Source: G965197555 sp965197555 (GTDB lineage Bacteria > Chloroflexota > Dehalococcoidia > Lucifugimonadales > UBA3495). Taken from it: a stretch of DNA of 64,000 bases. Within the stretch, counting starts at the first letter, position 1. Each line of letters begins with the position of its first letter. A program made the translations under genes and the position numbers. The stretch spans positions 2,914,001-2,978,000 of the forward strand of contig OZ240213.1 in assembly GCA_965197555.1 (NCBI GenBank). The letters run 5' to 3'. Below, one piece after another: positions 8,538 through 16,890 of this stretch. The notes under the pieces are model-generated. The model saw only the letters and a list, made by a program, of their open reading frames with translations. It did not search any database and was not told where the DNA came from.

Positions 8538-8894
8538 CTATCCTGCAGTAGAAGTGGACCAACAGGTCAAACCCCATTTCTGGAACCGGAAGGGGACTTA
8601 AGAGTAAGAGGTGGAGGATAGCCTAGGCCAAGAGGAATCCATTAGCTACGCAGAACGCGTTGCACCTTGCATCTACGATTATGCCAACAGGACGGGCAGA
8701 AACCGCGGACCAGTACGCAGGTGAATCGGACCCCTAAGGGCTCGGGACCGTTAGTTAAGTCCGTTTATTACTGCGACGATTCGCAGTTTTCGTATCGCTT
8801 GTTAGTCCGCCCACCTGTACTCCTACAATCCGGGCCGCTGTCAATGCCATGATAGAGGGCAATTCCCAGTCGGTTCACTTCAAGTACCTGTCGC
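8538..8894. other. Intergenic, nothing recognised
   Basis: The interval between the convergent HEPN-like and haloacid dehalogenase genes has no convincing gene or strong hairpin. Confidence 0.6.
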
Positions 8895-9599
8895 TTACGT
8901 TAAAAGCTTGGCGGCTAACTCAACGAAGTCGTCCACGATGATGTCGGGCTGGTACTCCGACTCTTCCGTGGGAAGTTGGTACCGGTTGACGTAGGCTGCT
9001 CTGAAGCCGCAGGCTTGGGCGCCCAGGATATCGAAAGCGTGCGCGGCGACCATCATGGCCTCCCCGGGCTCGCACCCCAACCGTTGTATCGCTTTGCGGT
9101 ATATGCCCGGGGAAGGTTTAAATGCGCCAACTTGGTCCACGGATATTATGGCGTCGAACTTTATTGGGACGTTGTTCCCCAGCAACTCCTCCAAGTACCA
9201 CTGTTCCCCGTTGGAAAGAGCAACCAGCTTGTAACGCCCCGCCAACGACCGCAGCCCTTCAATGGCGTCGTCGTAAGGCTGCAGGCCTTGGTAAACCTTC
9301 ATAAACTCTTGGACCGCGTCGGCAGTATAGCTAACGTTGTGCTTCTTCAGGCAGTAAACGAAGGCCCGCCGACAGGTCTCAAGGTAGCCGCTGTGTCCAA
9401 GCATTAACAGATTATCTTGGTACTGCTCAATACGTTGCCGTTCTCGCCAATCGGCGTAAAAGGCTCGGCCAGTCATCTCGGAGCCGTGGGCCCCCAGGAA
9501 GAGTCCGGCGGGACCGGCTAGGCTGCCGGCAAGGTTCATGACGGTGCCGAAGATGTCGAAGGTAAGGTAGTTTACGCGAGCAAGGGATCCGTCGGCCAT
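8895..9599 (-). CDS. Haloacid dehalogenase, type II
   Basis: HAD-superfamily hydrolase of about 234 residues that removes halide (or phosphate) from small 2-haloacids. Motif I TFDIFGT contains the nucleophile Asp in the F-D-x-F-G-T form typical of type II dehalogenases. Motif II is ALSNG, motif III FKPSPGIY with the Lys, and motif IV VAAHAFDILGA with the acidic residue. The start at 9599 is chosen for the upstream TAGGAG and because motif I then lies near the N-terminus; a longer frame to 9695 adds an unrelated leader. Cytoplasmic. Phosphatase activity is the alternative. Confidence 0.88.
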   Translation of the reverse strand: MADGSLARVNYLTFDIFGTVMNLAGSLAGPAGLFLGAHGSEMTGRAFYADWRERQRIEQYQDNLLMLGHSGYLETCRRAFVYCLKKHNVSYTADAVQEFMKVYQGLQPYDDAIEGLRSLAGRYKLVALSNGEQWYLEELLGNNVPIKFDAIISVDQVGAFKPSPGIYRKAIQRLGCEPGEAMMVAAHAFDILGAQACGFRAAYVNRYQLPTEESEYQPDIIVDDFVELAAKLLT

Positions 9600-9918
9600 G
9601 CAATAATCTCCTAATTGAACCAGTCTGCGACCCACTCGCCGATCATGATAGGCGTGGCGTTGGCCGGACAACGTCCTAACCGCCTCCAGCAGCAATACCT
9701 AGCTGTTGGACCGTCGGCTAGTATGGTTGCCAAGGCGCAGCTTCCTCAGGCTGCGCCAACCACTATCACACGAACCACCCCAGCAGACACATTTTGATGG
9801 GTCGGCGCCCAGTATAGCATCGCCAAATGGCCCTGAGGACAGCCCGTGCATCATCTAAACTGCACGATGTTCGGTGGGTGCCGTAGCGACTATGTTAGGC
9901 GTGCCACCGGTGCCTCAA
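9600..9918. other. Intergenic with a GC-rich hairpin
   Basis: No gene. An 8-bp hairpin GGCGCAGC/GCTGCGCC (9734-9741 and 9750-9757, 8-base loop) lies upstream of the dehalogenase on its strand. It may be a leader structure or an old terminator. Confidence 0.5.
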
Positions 9919-9995
9919 GGGCGGTCAGCTCAGTTGGTTAGAGTACTTGCTCGACACGCAAGAGGTCAGTGGTCCGAGTCCACTACCGCCCACCA
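9919..9995 (+). tRNA. tRNA-Val (anticodon GAC)
   Basis: Acceptor GGGCGGT/ACCGCCC, anticodon stem CTTGC/GCAAG with loop TCGACAC (anticodon GAC), encoded CCA at 9993-9995. The T loop is TCCGAGT: position 55, nearly always T, is C here. Otherwise the cloverleaf is complete. Its 3' end is repeated imperfectly at 15155. Confidence 0.9.
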
Positions 9996-10021
9996 GACTT
10001 GACGAAATCAAGAACTTTCAC
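9987..10021 (+). repeat. tRNA-Val 3' end, left copy of an att-like repeat
   Basis: This 35-base stretch (last 9 bases of the tRNA, including CCA, plus 26 downstream) matches 15155-15189 at 31 of 35 positions in direct orientation. That is typical of attL/attR at a tRNA gene, although no integrase gene lies between them. Confidence 0.5.
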
Positions 10022-10819
10022 CATTACTTTCGCTTTGGCGGTGTAATCGTCCATCTACCCTGCTTCGCCCGGTGGGGAGACCAGCCAGGCGCCACCGGGC
10101 AGCCCCTCTGGTACAGTACGAAGTCGCTGAGACCCTGCCGTATCAGCAGGGTCTCAGCGTTTGTGCAGGCAAGTGGCTGGCGCTCGGCAGAGGCAAAACA
10201 CCCTTCCAACGCGCCAGCCATTGCGCTCTCTTACGCGTTATTCGCGGTTGGCCCGTCGACAACGAAGGGGCTTACCCACACACTTTGCCCGCCCTGACCT
10301 TGCGACGGCCAGTACCACGGGCGGCTCGCAACGCCTCAATGGAGAGGGTTGCCAGCCTGGCGCAGGCAAGGTATTCGGCGGCGTAGCCATGAGCCTCTGC
10401 CAAAGTAACCTGGTCCCGACAATAACTGCGACCCGGCGAAGATAAGCTCGGTCCGTGCTCACCCAATCAGAACCCAATCCCTCAATCATATTGACAAAAG
10501 GCCGGGCTGTCGGGTAATGTCAAGGCCGATAACCCGGGCTGATTTCGCTCCCTGAGTGGTAAGCGGTGTATTCTATCTGGTCCCGATTGTAGGCAAACGG
10601 CGACGGTGCCCCGGCGACCCCCGCCGCCGCTGCGCTGACCGCGCTTGGGGCCGCCGTCCACGGCGGTCTAGTGCAAACGTCGCACCCAGATTTTCCTTCT
10701 GGCCTAGTCCCACAGCCGCTTCCGGCTCCCTCCACATCCTTCCGTGACATAGATGGGTGCAGGCCGGAGCCTGTGGCAGGACCTTCCGGCGGCAAGCAAA
10801 CTACTATTAGGAGCGAACA
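9996..10819. other. Long intergenic region, no supported gene
   Basis: About 820 bases where several open frames overlap on both strands with no RBS or recognisable product. It contains one strong hairpin (10125-10159) and a 9-bp inverted repeat GGCTGGCGC/GCGCCAGCC spanning roughly 10173-10226. Confidence 0.55.
10125..10159 (+). terminator. Strong terminator-like hairpin
   Basis: Perfect 14-bp stem CGCTGAGACCCTGC/GCAGGGTCTCAGCG with a 7-base loop, followed by TTTG. It lies 130 bases after tRNA-Val(GAC) and could end the tRNA transcript. Confidence 0.55.
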
Positions 10820-11119
10820 TTGAGAATCCGCTCCCAACCCTTTCTGTTTATCGCCATTCCACTTATGTGTATCTTGGCGTCCATCCTGCTCTTGGCAGCC
10901 TGTGGAGGCGGCGAGAGCAAGGAGGACATCATCGCTCAGACCTGGGACTGCTGGGCCCAGGGGGACACTGAAGTCTTCGAGGCAAGCATGCTCATGACGT
11001 TCCCCACCGCCAACAATATGGACGAGGCCAAGGCGCAGTTCATCTATGTGAGTTCCGTCGCTCCGATCGAAGACCTGAAGGCGAGCCGCGACGAAGCCTG
11101 CAGTAACGTGCCTTCCTAG
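10820..11119 (+). CDS. Small putative lipoprotein
   Basis: A 99-residue exported protein. The start is TTG at 10820 with AGGAG 5 bases upstream. Basic residues are followed by a hydrophobic stretch ending in the lipobox LLLAAC (Cys near residue 28), so it should be lipidated and membrane anchored. The mature part is short and acidic with three further Cys residues and has no family I recognise. After the TAG stop the same frame continues with Pro/Thr-rich codons (about 11120-11180). The stop may therefore be a nonsense mutation that removed a P/T-rich tail. Confidence 0.6.
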   Translation: MRIRSQPFLFIAIPLMCILASILLLAACGGGESKEDIIAQTWDCWAQGDTEVFEASMLMTFPTANNMDEAKAQFIYVSSVAPIEDLKASRDEACSNVPS

Positions 11120-11485
11120 CCTGGCACCACGCTTCCAACGGCCCCGGCTACCACTCCGGCCGCCACCACTATCCCAGGTTGGTTCAGACCGGCCTCCACC
11201 AGGCTGACTTCCCGACCCTCTGCTGGTTTGAAACAAACAGGCCCAGGATGGGCGGTGTCGTGCGTTATACCCAACACACGTTAGGAACACCGCTGTTGGT
11301 ATTCCCGGGTTGTGTTGGCTATTGCGCATGGGGCGCCCGCTCATCCCTGCGGAAGCCGACATACCAACACATATTTGGGAGTGGCGAAACGGGTGTCTCA
11401 GCATTGACGCCCATAGCACCTCCGCCATACTATCCGTACGAGTCCGTGGATACATGGCGCTAGTCAAGACCGGGAGAGAAGGAAA
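11120..11485. other. Intergenic, possible remnant of a P/T-rich tail
   Basis: The first 60 bases read as Pro/Thr-rich codons in frame with the preceding lipoprotein. The remainder shows nothing I can support. Confidence 0.45.
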
Positions 11486-12547
11486 ATGACCCGTACACGC
11501 ACGACAAGATACGTGACCCTGTTGAGCGTTGTCCTTGCGCTGGCCCTTACGGCGGCGCTCGCGGCCTGCGGCTCTGATGAGCCGTCCGGCGTGACAGGCC
11601 CCGACCGGACCGCGTCTACTCCGGCTGCGACAGCGCCGCCCGCGGCCTCCGGCTCCGTCAAAACGGACCGGGAAGCCCTGGTTGCCCTCTACAACGCAAC
11701 GGACGGTGAGAACTGGGATGGAAGCGCCAACTGGCTGAGCGACGCTCCCCTCGGCCGATGGAAGGGCGTCACCACCAACGTCGACGGGCGCGTTACAAAG
11801 CTGGACCTCCTCGGCAACTACTTGAGCGGGGAGATACCGCCGGAGCTGGGCAGCCTCTCCAGCCTGACAGAGCTGGAACTCGACGGCAACAACTGGAGCG
11901 GGGAGATACCGCCGGAGCTGGGCAACCTCTCCAGCCTGGCAAAGCTGAGCCTCGGCCCCTACTTGAGCGGGGAGATACCGCCGGAGCTGGGCAGCCTCTC
12001 CAGCCTGACAGAGCTGGAACTCGACGCCAACAAATTGAGCGGGCAGATACCGGCGGAGCTGCGCAACCTCTCCAACCTGACATATCTGGACCTCCGCGGC
12101 AACGACTTGAGCGGGGAGATACCGCCGGAGCTGGGCAGCCTCTCCAGCCTGACAGAGCTGTACCTCAACGAAAACGTCTTGAGCGGAGAGATACCGGCGG
12201 AGCTGGGCAGCCTCTCCAACCTGACATATCTGAACCTCGGCGACAACGCCTTGAGCGGAGAGATACCGGCGGAGCTGGGCAGCCTCTCCAACCTGACATA
12301 TCTGAACCTCGGCGACAACGCCTTGAGCGGGGAGATACCGCCGGAGCTGGGCAGCCTCTCCAACCTGACATTTCTGAACCTCGGCGGCAACGCCTTGAGC
12401 GGAGAGACACCGGCGGAGCTGGGCAGCCTCTCCAACCTTGAATCCTTGTACCTCAGCGATACCGATCTGAGCGGGTGCGTGCCAGGCAGCATGGAAGACC
12501 AGTTGAACCTTGCCTACTCTAACCTTGGCGACCTGCCCTACTGCTGA
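11486..12547 (+). CDS. Leucine-rich-repeat lipoprotein
   Basis: A 353-residue lipoprotein anchored outside the membrane. Signal peptide residues 1-27 end in the lipobox ALAAC, followed by a Ser/Thr/Ala/Pro-rich linker (to about 57). Next is a cap module, TDREALVALYNATDG, with conserved Trp residues. Then come about ten 24-residue repeats of the plant-like class (L-x-x-N-x-L-S-G-E-I-P-P-E-L-G-x-L). It closes with a capping SGCVPGSM and a terminal Cys. Such repeats bind proteins or glycans; the ligand is unknown. A paralogue with the same cap lies at 22391 on the other strand. The antisense frame is open throughout only because of the repeats. Confidence 0.9.
   Translation: MTRTRTTRYVTLLSVVLALALTAALAACGSDEPSGVTGPDRTASTPAATAPPAASGSVKTDREALVALYNATDGENWDGSANWLSDAPLGRWKGVTTNVDGRVTKLDLLGNYLSGEIPPELGSLSSLTELELDGNNWSGEIPPELGNLSSLAKLSLGPYLSGEIPPELGSLSSLTELELDANKLSGQIPAELRNLSNLTYLDLRGNDLSGEIPPELGSLSSLTELYLNENVLSGEIPAELGSLSNLTYLNLGDNALSGEIPAELGSLSNLTYLNLGDNALSGEIPPELGSLSNLTFLNLGGNALSGETPAELGSLSNLESLYLSDTDLSGCVPGSMEDQLNLAYSNLGDLPYC
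11824..12440 (+). repeat. 72-bp tandem repeats encoding LRRs
   Basis: About nine near-identical 72-bp units, each coding one leucine-rich repeat. Several neighbours (for example 12181-12330) are almost identical in DNA, which points to recent unit gain or gene conversion. Confidence 0.85.
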
Positions 12548-13215
12548 GGCCACGCGCTCTCAACCGGGGACGGGCAGCATATCGTCCTGGCGGTGCTGCC
12601 AGCGCGTGTTGGCTATGGCGCATGGCGTTGCCGAGAAACGGGGTATCAGCCTCTCCCTTCGTCGGCCTCCCGGTCGACGGCGGTTTGACCGCTACGGCGC
12701 ATGCTGACGCCCTTGACCGCCAGACCTTCAGCCAACGTTGAAGGGTGGAGGCCAGGTCCAGAGTGAGTCTCCTCTTATTGGCTTCCATGCCTGCCGCTTC
12801 CCCAGAGGGACCATCTGACGCAGAAGGGGGCGAAGAAGAGGAATCGATGCCCCACCGGAAAATGGGCAACAGAAAAGGGCCGCACACATGAACCAAGCGG
12901 GCTGAAACGCAAAAAGGGCCGCATACATGACCAGCAAGGGGAGGGCATCGCTCCATTAGCGATGCCCTCCCCTTTTGCGTCCGGCCTAGCGTCCTGCGCC
13001 GACCGGATCCGTCTCCAGAGCCTGCACCAAGGTGTACGCCCACTCGAACAGGGACGCGGCTGCGGACCTTGGACTTGACCAGCTCCTCGGCCATAGCCTG
13101 CCCCGGCGGAGGCCGGGGAACTCGGCCCAGGAGAACGGCGTCCGCTGCCTTCCCACACACCGGCACTGCCATGTGACGGATGCACAGCGCGCCCCTCTTT
13201 TGCTACGCTCGACAC
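12548..13215. other. Intergenic with terminator and short direct repeats
   Basis: No supported gene. Two near-identical segments (aaaagggccgca.acatga.cca near 12872 and 12912) precede the hairpin at 12936. A related ccagcaagggga sequence recurs near 14959, so this is probably a small dispersed repeat. Confidence 0.5.
12936..12976 (+). terminator. Intrinsic terminator
   Basis: Perfect 17-bp stem AAGGGGAGGGCATCGCT/AGCGATGCCCTCCCCTT with a 5-base loop, followed by TT. It is the strongest hairpin in this region, though some 390 bases after the LRR gene. Confidence 0.7.
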
Positions 13216-13872
13216 ATGGCGCCTTCCGACCGACGGCTACTCCATTCTCTCAGCCGGATGCCGTTCATCGACACGGCAGAACTGGCGGGCGTCCTTGGCG
13301 AGGCTCACGCGACGGTTCACCGCGCCCTGACCGGCCCGCTGGCTGACGGCATCGTCGGGAGGGCGAATCACGGCACCGCCCAACTGCCTTCCAGCCAGAG
13401 ATGCTACCTGACGGCCCAGGGCATTCGCGAGGCTGCCGGGATTCTCGGCTTTGCGACCCCCTCGGACTTCGTGTGAGCCTACCCGGTGTCCAGCGAGTGG
13501 CTGACGCTGTTGGTCCGTCGGATGGACGCGGCGGCTGCCGTCTACCGCCTTGGCGCCTCACTGTCCCCCGGCGTCGACGGCCTTCGTTCCCACGTTGAGT
13601 TCCACCGTAGGGGGCGCTTCGACGCCACCATCACCCTCCACGGCGGCCGCGGCTTCGGCGTGGTCCGCCAGAGTCTCGCCCTGCGGCGCCGTTCCCTTTA
13701 CGACCGGCTGAGAGCCATAGCGGAGTACGACTACACGCGCCGCCCCGAACTAGAGGCAAATCGTCTGCTGAGACCCAATCATTTACACCAAACACCCGTA
13801 CATTGTACTTTTCGGCGTATTTTCCCTTGTCGAAATGGTTCCCGTCCGGCACCGTTTCGGCACACCGATTGA
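13216..13872 (+). pseudogene. Winged-helix-like DNA-binding protein, interrupted by a stop
   Basis: The frame from ATG 13216 reads like a transcriptional regulator or replication-relaxation-type winged helix: RRLLHSLSRMPFIDTAELA, then VHRALTGPLADGIV and RCYLTAQGI. A TGA at 13474 interrupts it, and the same frame then resumes without a break (AYPVSSEWLTLLVRRMDAAA onward) for another 130 codons. A single C-to-T change (CGA to TGA) would explain it. The extreme C-terminus drifts into unrelated sequence, so a 3' truncation is also likely. Family assignment is tentative. Confidence 0.55.
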
Positions 13873-13911
13873 CGGCGAGGCCTCAAGGTTCTAACCTAGG
13901 TCATCCACTTC

Positions 13912-13939
13912 TAAAGTTCAACTGGTAAAGTTCAACTGG
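13912..13939 (+). repeat. 14-bp tandem duplication before the esterase gene
   Basis: Unit taaagttcaactgg occurs twice back to back (13912-13925, 13926-13939), immediately upstream of the ribosome binding site of the gene at 13956. Confidence 0.8.
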
Positions 13940-13955
13940 CTAAAAGGAGTTTGGC

Positions 13956-14828
13956 ATGACTACCAGCAAACAGACCACCTATGAAGTCCAAATCGAAGAC
14001 GTGGAATATCTGCGGCACGGTGATAAGCCCTTCCTGGTGCGTCTCTTCAAGCCCCAGGGCACCGGACCTTTCCCGGTAATGGTCGAGGTGCATGGCGGCG
14101 CTTGGGTGAATGGTAACCGTGAGAACGGCAATGTCGGCAATGAAGCGCTGGCCAGGAACGGCGTCATCGTGGCGGCCCTGGACTTTCGCGTTCCACCGGA
14201 AGCGTCATACCCCGCCTCCCTGGCCGACATCCACTATGGAGTCCGCTGGTGCAAGGCCCACGCCGAAGGCTGGAACGGCATTTCGGATAAGATCGGCGTC
14301 ATGGGGACCTCCAGCGGCGCCCACCAGGCTATGCTGCTGGGAATGCGGCCCCACGATTCCCGCTACGCAGCGCTGTCCCTCACCAACGGCGCGACCGAGG
14401 TAGATGGCACCGTGGGCTGCGTGATCATGGTCTCCCCGGTGATCGATCCGCTGGGCCGCTATCATTACGCCAAGGGCCTTCGGGATGATGTTAAACCCCC
14501 CGAGTCAGTTGGCGAGCGTACCGTGGCCATGCACGACATGTACTGGGTGACGGAAGATGCAATGGCAGAAGCTGCTCCAGGACGAATGCTGGCCCGTGGG
14601 GAGCGCACGGAAGTGCCGCCCACGCTGTGCCTGGCACGGACCTACGAGGCAGCGCACCCGCGCCCGGACCTGGACGAGTTCATCATGCAGTACCGCAAGG
14701 CCGGTGGGCAGATTGACGTGACGATCTTCGAAGGGGAGGGCGAAGGAGTGCTGCGGGACCTTTCCACGGATGTTGCGCAGCGGGCCCTCGAACAGATGAC
14801 CGGGTTCATCCAACAAAACTTGGTGTAA
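13956..14828 (+). CDS. Alpha/beta hydrolase, esterase (HSL-like)
   Basis: A 290-residue cytoplasmic carboxylesterase-type enzyme. HGGAW at 46-50 is the oxyanion-hole motif of the hormone-sensitive-lipase family. GTSSG at 117-121 is the nucleophile elbow (Ser119), and an acidic candidate lies in RPDLDEF near 231-237. The catalytic His expected in a G-x-x-H-x-F/P segment near the end is not evident; the region reads EGEGEGVLRDL. Either another His serves or the protein has lost classic activity. AAAGGAG sits before the ATG. The substrate is unknown. Confidence 0.8.
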   Translation: MTTSKQTTYEVQIEDVEYLRHGDKPFLVRLFKPQGTGPFPVMVEVHGGAWVNGNRENGNVGNEALARNGVIVAALDFRVPPEASYPASLADIHYGVRWCKAHAEGWNGISDKIGVMGTSSGAHQAMLLGMRPHDSRYAALSLTNGATEVDGTVGCVIMVSPVIDPLGRYHYAKGLRDDVKPPESVGERTVAMHDMYWVTEDAMAEAAPGRMLARGERTEVPPTLCLARTYEAAHPRPDLDEFIMQYRKAGGQIDVTIFEGEGEGVLRDLSTDVAQRALEQMTGFIQQNLV

Positions 14829-15197
14829 CTAGGCCACCCCAAAATACAGAGGCAGACAGCGACGGCGGACCGGCCCAAGGGGCTGAGTCCGCCGTCCCAT
14901 TACAGGGGGCGCCAGTCGGGCACCCCATCGCAGGCCCGAAAGAGGAGCAGAACATGGCCACCAGCAAGGGGAAGGGGCTGTCCCCGACTTTCTTCGCATG
15001 GAGGACGCCGGCGGACCGGACTCGGCCAATCCTCACCGCAGCGACACCTAGTATCGCTGGCCCAGTAAACGGGTAGAACCGGCAAATCTGCTGGACGACG
15101 AGGGAAGGACCAGGTGGGTGCGCACTCCAGTGATGGACCTGAAGGGGTTGATCACGCCCACCAAACTGGACCAAATCAAGAACCTTCACGAGAAAAG
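14829..15197. other. Intergenic, holds an att-like repeat
   Basis: No supported gene. It contains a second copy of the ccagcaagggga dispersed repeat (near 14959) and, at 15155-15189, the near copy of the tRNA-Val 3' end. Confidence 0.5.
15155..15189 (+). repeat. Right copy of the tRNA-Val att-like repeat
   Basis: 31 of 35 bases match 9987-10021, including cgcccacca and aaatcaagaac. The upstream tRNA body is absent. It ends 9 bases before the start of the gene at 15198. Confidence 0.5.
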
Positions 15198-15938
15198 ATG
15201 GTGAGTAATTTTATTCCTGGCTACATACGAGAGCATATACTAAACGCAACGCCGCCCGATGGCTGCTGTGTCCCTGAGGGTTCGATTCCCGCCTTAGCGG
15301 AAGGTCACTTCACCTCCGCTCGCGTCACCACTGTCGGGATCAATCCGCACGGATCGTGGAACCGTAAAGACTTCTTGCCCAAAGAACGGTTGACTCTAGA
15401 CGGCGACGACTTATACGAACAATTCCTCAACCGGGTGTGGGAAGAGAAAACGCGATACTTCGAGCGCTATACATACCGGTACTTCACCGTGTTGGCCCCG
15501 ATCCTCAATGCGTGCGGAGCCACTTACGGCGGCAAATATGGCACTGATCGACCGGACTTGGCATGTTCTCTGGACTTGGTCCAATGGCCCACGGATCCCT
15601 TGTCGAGCAAACTGCCAACGGAATGCTCGACCGATGCTCAAAGCAAGCTGCTCAGTGACGGCGCGGCGTTCTTTGAGGAAATTCTGCAAGAAAACGACAA
15701 CCTGGAATTGCTCCTTGGCAACGGCAGGACTGTCGTAGAGCTGATAGAGCGGACGTTTAAGGTGCGATTCGACAAATGGAAGGTCGATGAACTCGGCGCT
15801 CATATCTACTGTGGGGACTTGATGGGCAAGCGGTTCATCGGCTGTAGCGCTTTCTTGTCGAATGCACCGTTGAACAGGCTCCAAAGAGCAGAGTTAGCGC
15901 GCCTGGTAGGCGAGTTGAGCCGCGAGGGCTCCCCTTAG
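15198..15938 (+). CDS. Hypothetical protein, possibly uracil-DNA-glycosylase-like
   Basis: A 246-residue soluble protein starting at ATG 15198. An early TTVGINPHGSW segment (about 43-53), a central Asp-rich LDLVQWPTDP (about 131-140) and LLLGNGRTVVELIE near 178-191 recall the uracil-DNA glycosylase fold, where a G-x-N/D-P loop and a late beta-strand form the pocket. I could not confirm the family's catalytic residues, so the assignment is weak. It lies directly after the att-like repeat, as cargo genes often do. Confidence 0.5.
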   Translation: MVSNFIPGYIREHILNATPPDGCCVPEGSIPALAEGHFTSARVTTVGINPHGSWNRKDFLPKERLTLDGDDLYEQFLNRVWEEKTRYFERYTYRYFTVLAPILNACGATYGGKYGTDRPDLACSLDLVQWPTDPLSSKLPTECSTDAQSKLLSDGAAFFEEILQENDNLELLLGNGRTVVELIERTFKVRFDKWKVDELGAHIYCGDLMGKRFIGCSAFLSNAPLNRLQRAELARLVGELSREGSP

Positions 15939-16365
15939 CTGCTCCCGTAGGCTGTGGTACGTCTTCCGCTGTGTACGTATCCCGATAGGTGAAGGAAATT
16001 GACTGCGGTTTCGTCCAGAGCCTTGGCAACGAGACCCCGGGCACATTTCATCTCATCGTCGCCGAAGCATCTGGCGACGACGCCCGATCACAGGGCAACT
16101 GCAAGAGGCTCCCCCAACTTGTTGAAGGGCGCGCACCTAGACGCGACACAATCCAGTTCCCCACCCTGGACGTGGAAAGTCCGGTTTCTAGCGGGACCTA
16201 GCGGCCGACTGCAACCTCGACCTAGCGGTCACAGCGAAACCACCAACTCAAAAGTTTGTACTACAGTACCGCACAGCCCGCCGGGCTGTCCTGGCGGGGA
16301 CTGGCCCGCCGGGAATTATCCAGCCCGCTAGACCAAATGGACCGAGTCCCTGCCGGAAGGCATTT
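15939..16365. other. Intergenic, nothing recognised
   Basis: No gene I can support. It contains a short GC-rich inverted stretch (cccgccgggctgtcctggcggggactggcccgccggg around 16275-16313), which could be a terminator for either flanking gene. Confidence 0.45.
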
Positions 16366-16554
16366 CTAGCCGATGATTCCGAGCACCGTTGGAGACGCAA
16401 ACCAGATGGTCACTGGGATTAGGGAGAACGAACTAATTCGAATCGAGTCCCTGAAATCCTGTTCCCCCCTCCCACCGAAGGCGGACAGCATTGAGGCGAG
16501 GGTGAACCCTCCCACACTGACGAGACCGAGGATGGACGCTATGGCAATATACAC
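16366..16554 (-). CDS. Small two-helix membrane protein
   Basis: 62 residues from a GTG start, with AGGAG upstream in good register. Two hydrophobic segments (about 2-25 and 43-61) flank a charged loop (GRGEQDFRDS). No family is recognised. One of several tiny membrane proteins in this accessory region. Confidence 0.5.
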   Translation of the reverse strand: MYIAIASILGLVSVGGFTLASMLSAFGGRGEQDFRDSIRISSFSLIPVTIWFASPTVLGIIG

Positions 16555-16680
16555 TGAGTATCTCCTGCTTGGTTGAGTGTTGTCTGTGGTATCCGTCCAC
16601 GGTTGAGGGCCGGTGCTGTGAACACCGGCCCTCCCATTATAAGCCTTCCTCGGTCCCGGGGTCCCCGTCCCCTGTCGTCC

Positions 16681-16890
16681 CTAGCGCGACGGAATCATCC
16701 CTATCCCCACGTACACCACCGATATGGACGCGACCACCACTCCGATTATCCAGTCACCGCAACCCGCCCCACAGTCCACATAAAACCCCGTGTAAATAGC
16801 TACGCTCACCCCTACAGCCACACCAACGCTTCCCGCGAAGATCACCCCCGGCCCGGTGCGCTTTGCCAAGTCCATCAGGTAGGCCATCAT
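16681..16890 (-). CDS. Small membrane protein, translationally coupled
   Basis: 69 residues. The ATG (16890-16888) overlaps the TGA stop of the upstream gene (ATGA), so translation is probably coupled. Two hydrophobic segments are separated by an extracytoplasmic-looking loop with two Cys residues (DCGAGCGD). Function unknown. Confidence 0.5.
   Translation of the reverse strand: MMAYLMDLAKRTGPGVIFAGSVGVAVGVSVAIYTGFYVDCGAGCGDWIIGVVVASISVVYVGIGMIPSR

Noticed and set aside
10520..12553. 677-codon open frame on the minus strand
   Set aside because: It is antisense to the LRR gene. The 72-bp repeats keep every frame open. No RBS and a repetitive, family-less product.
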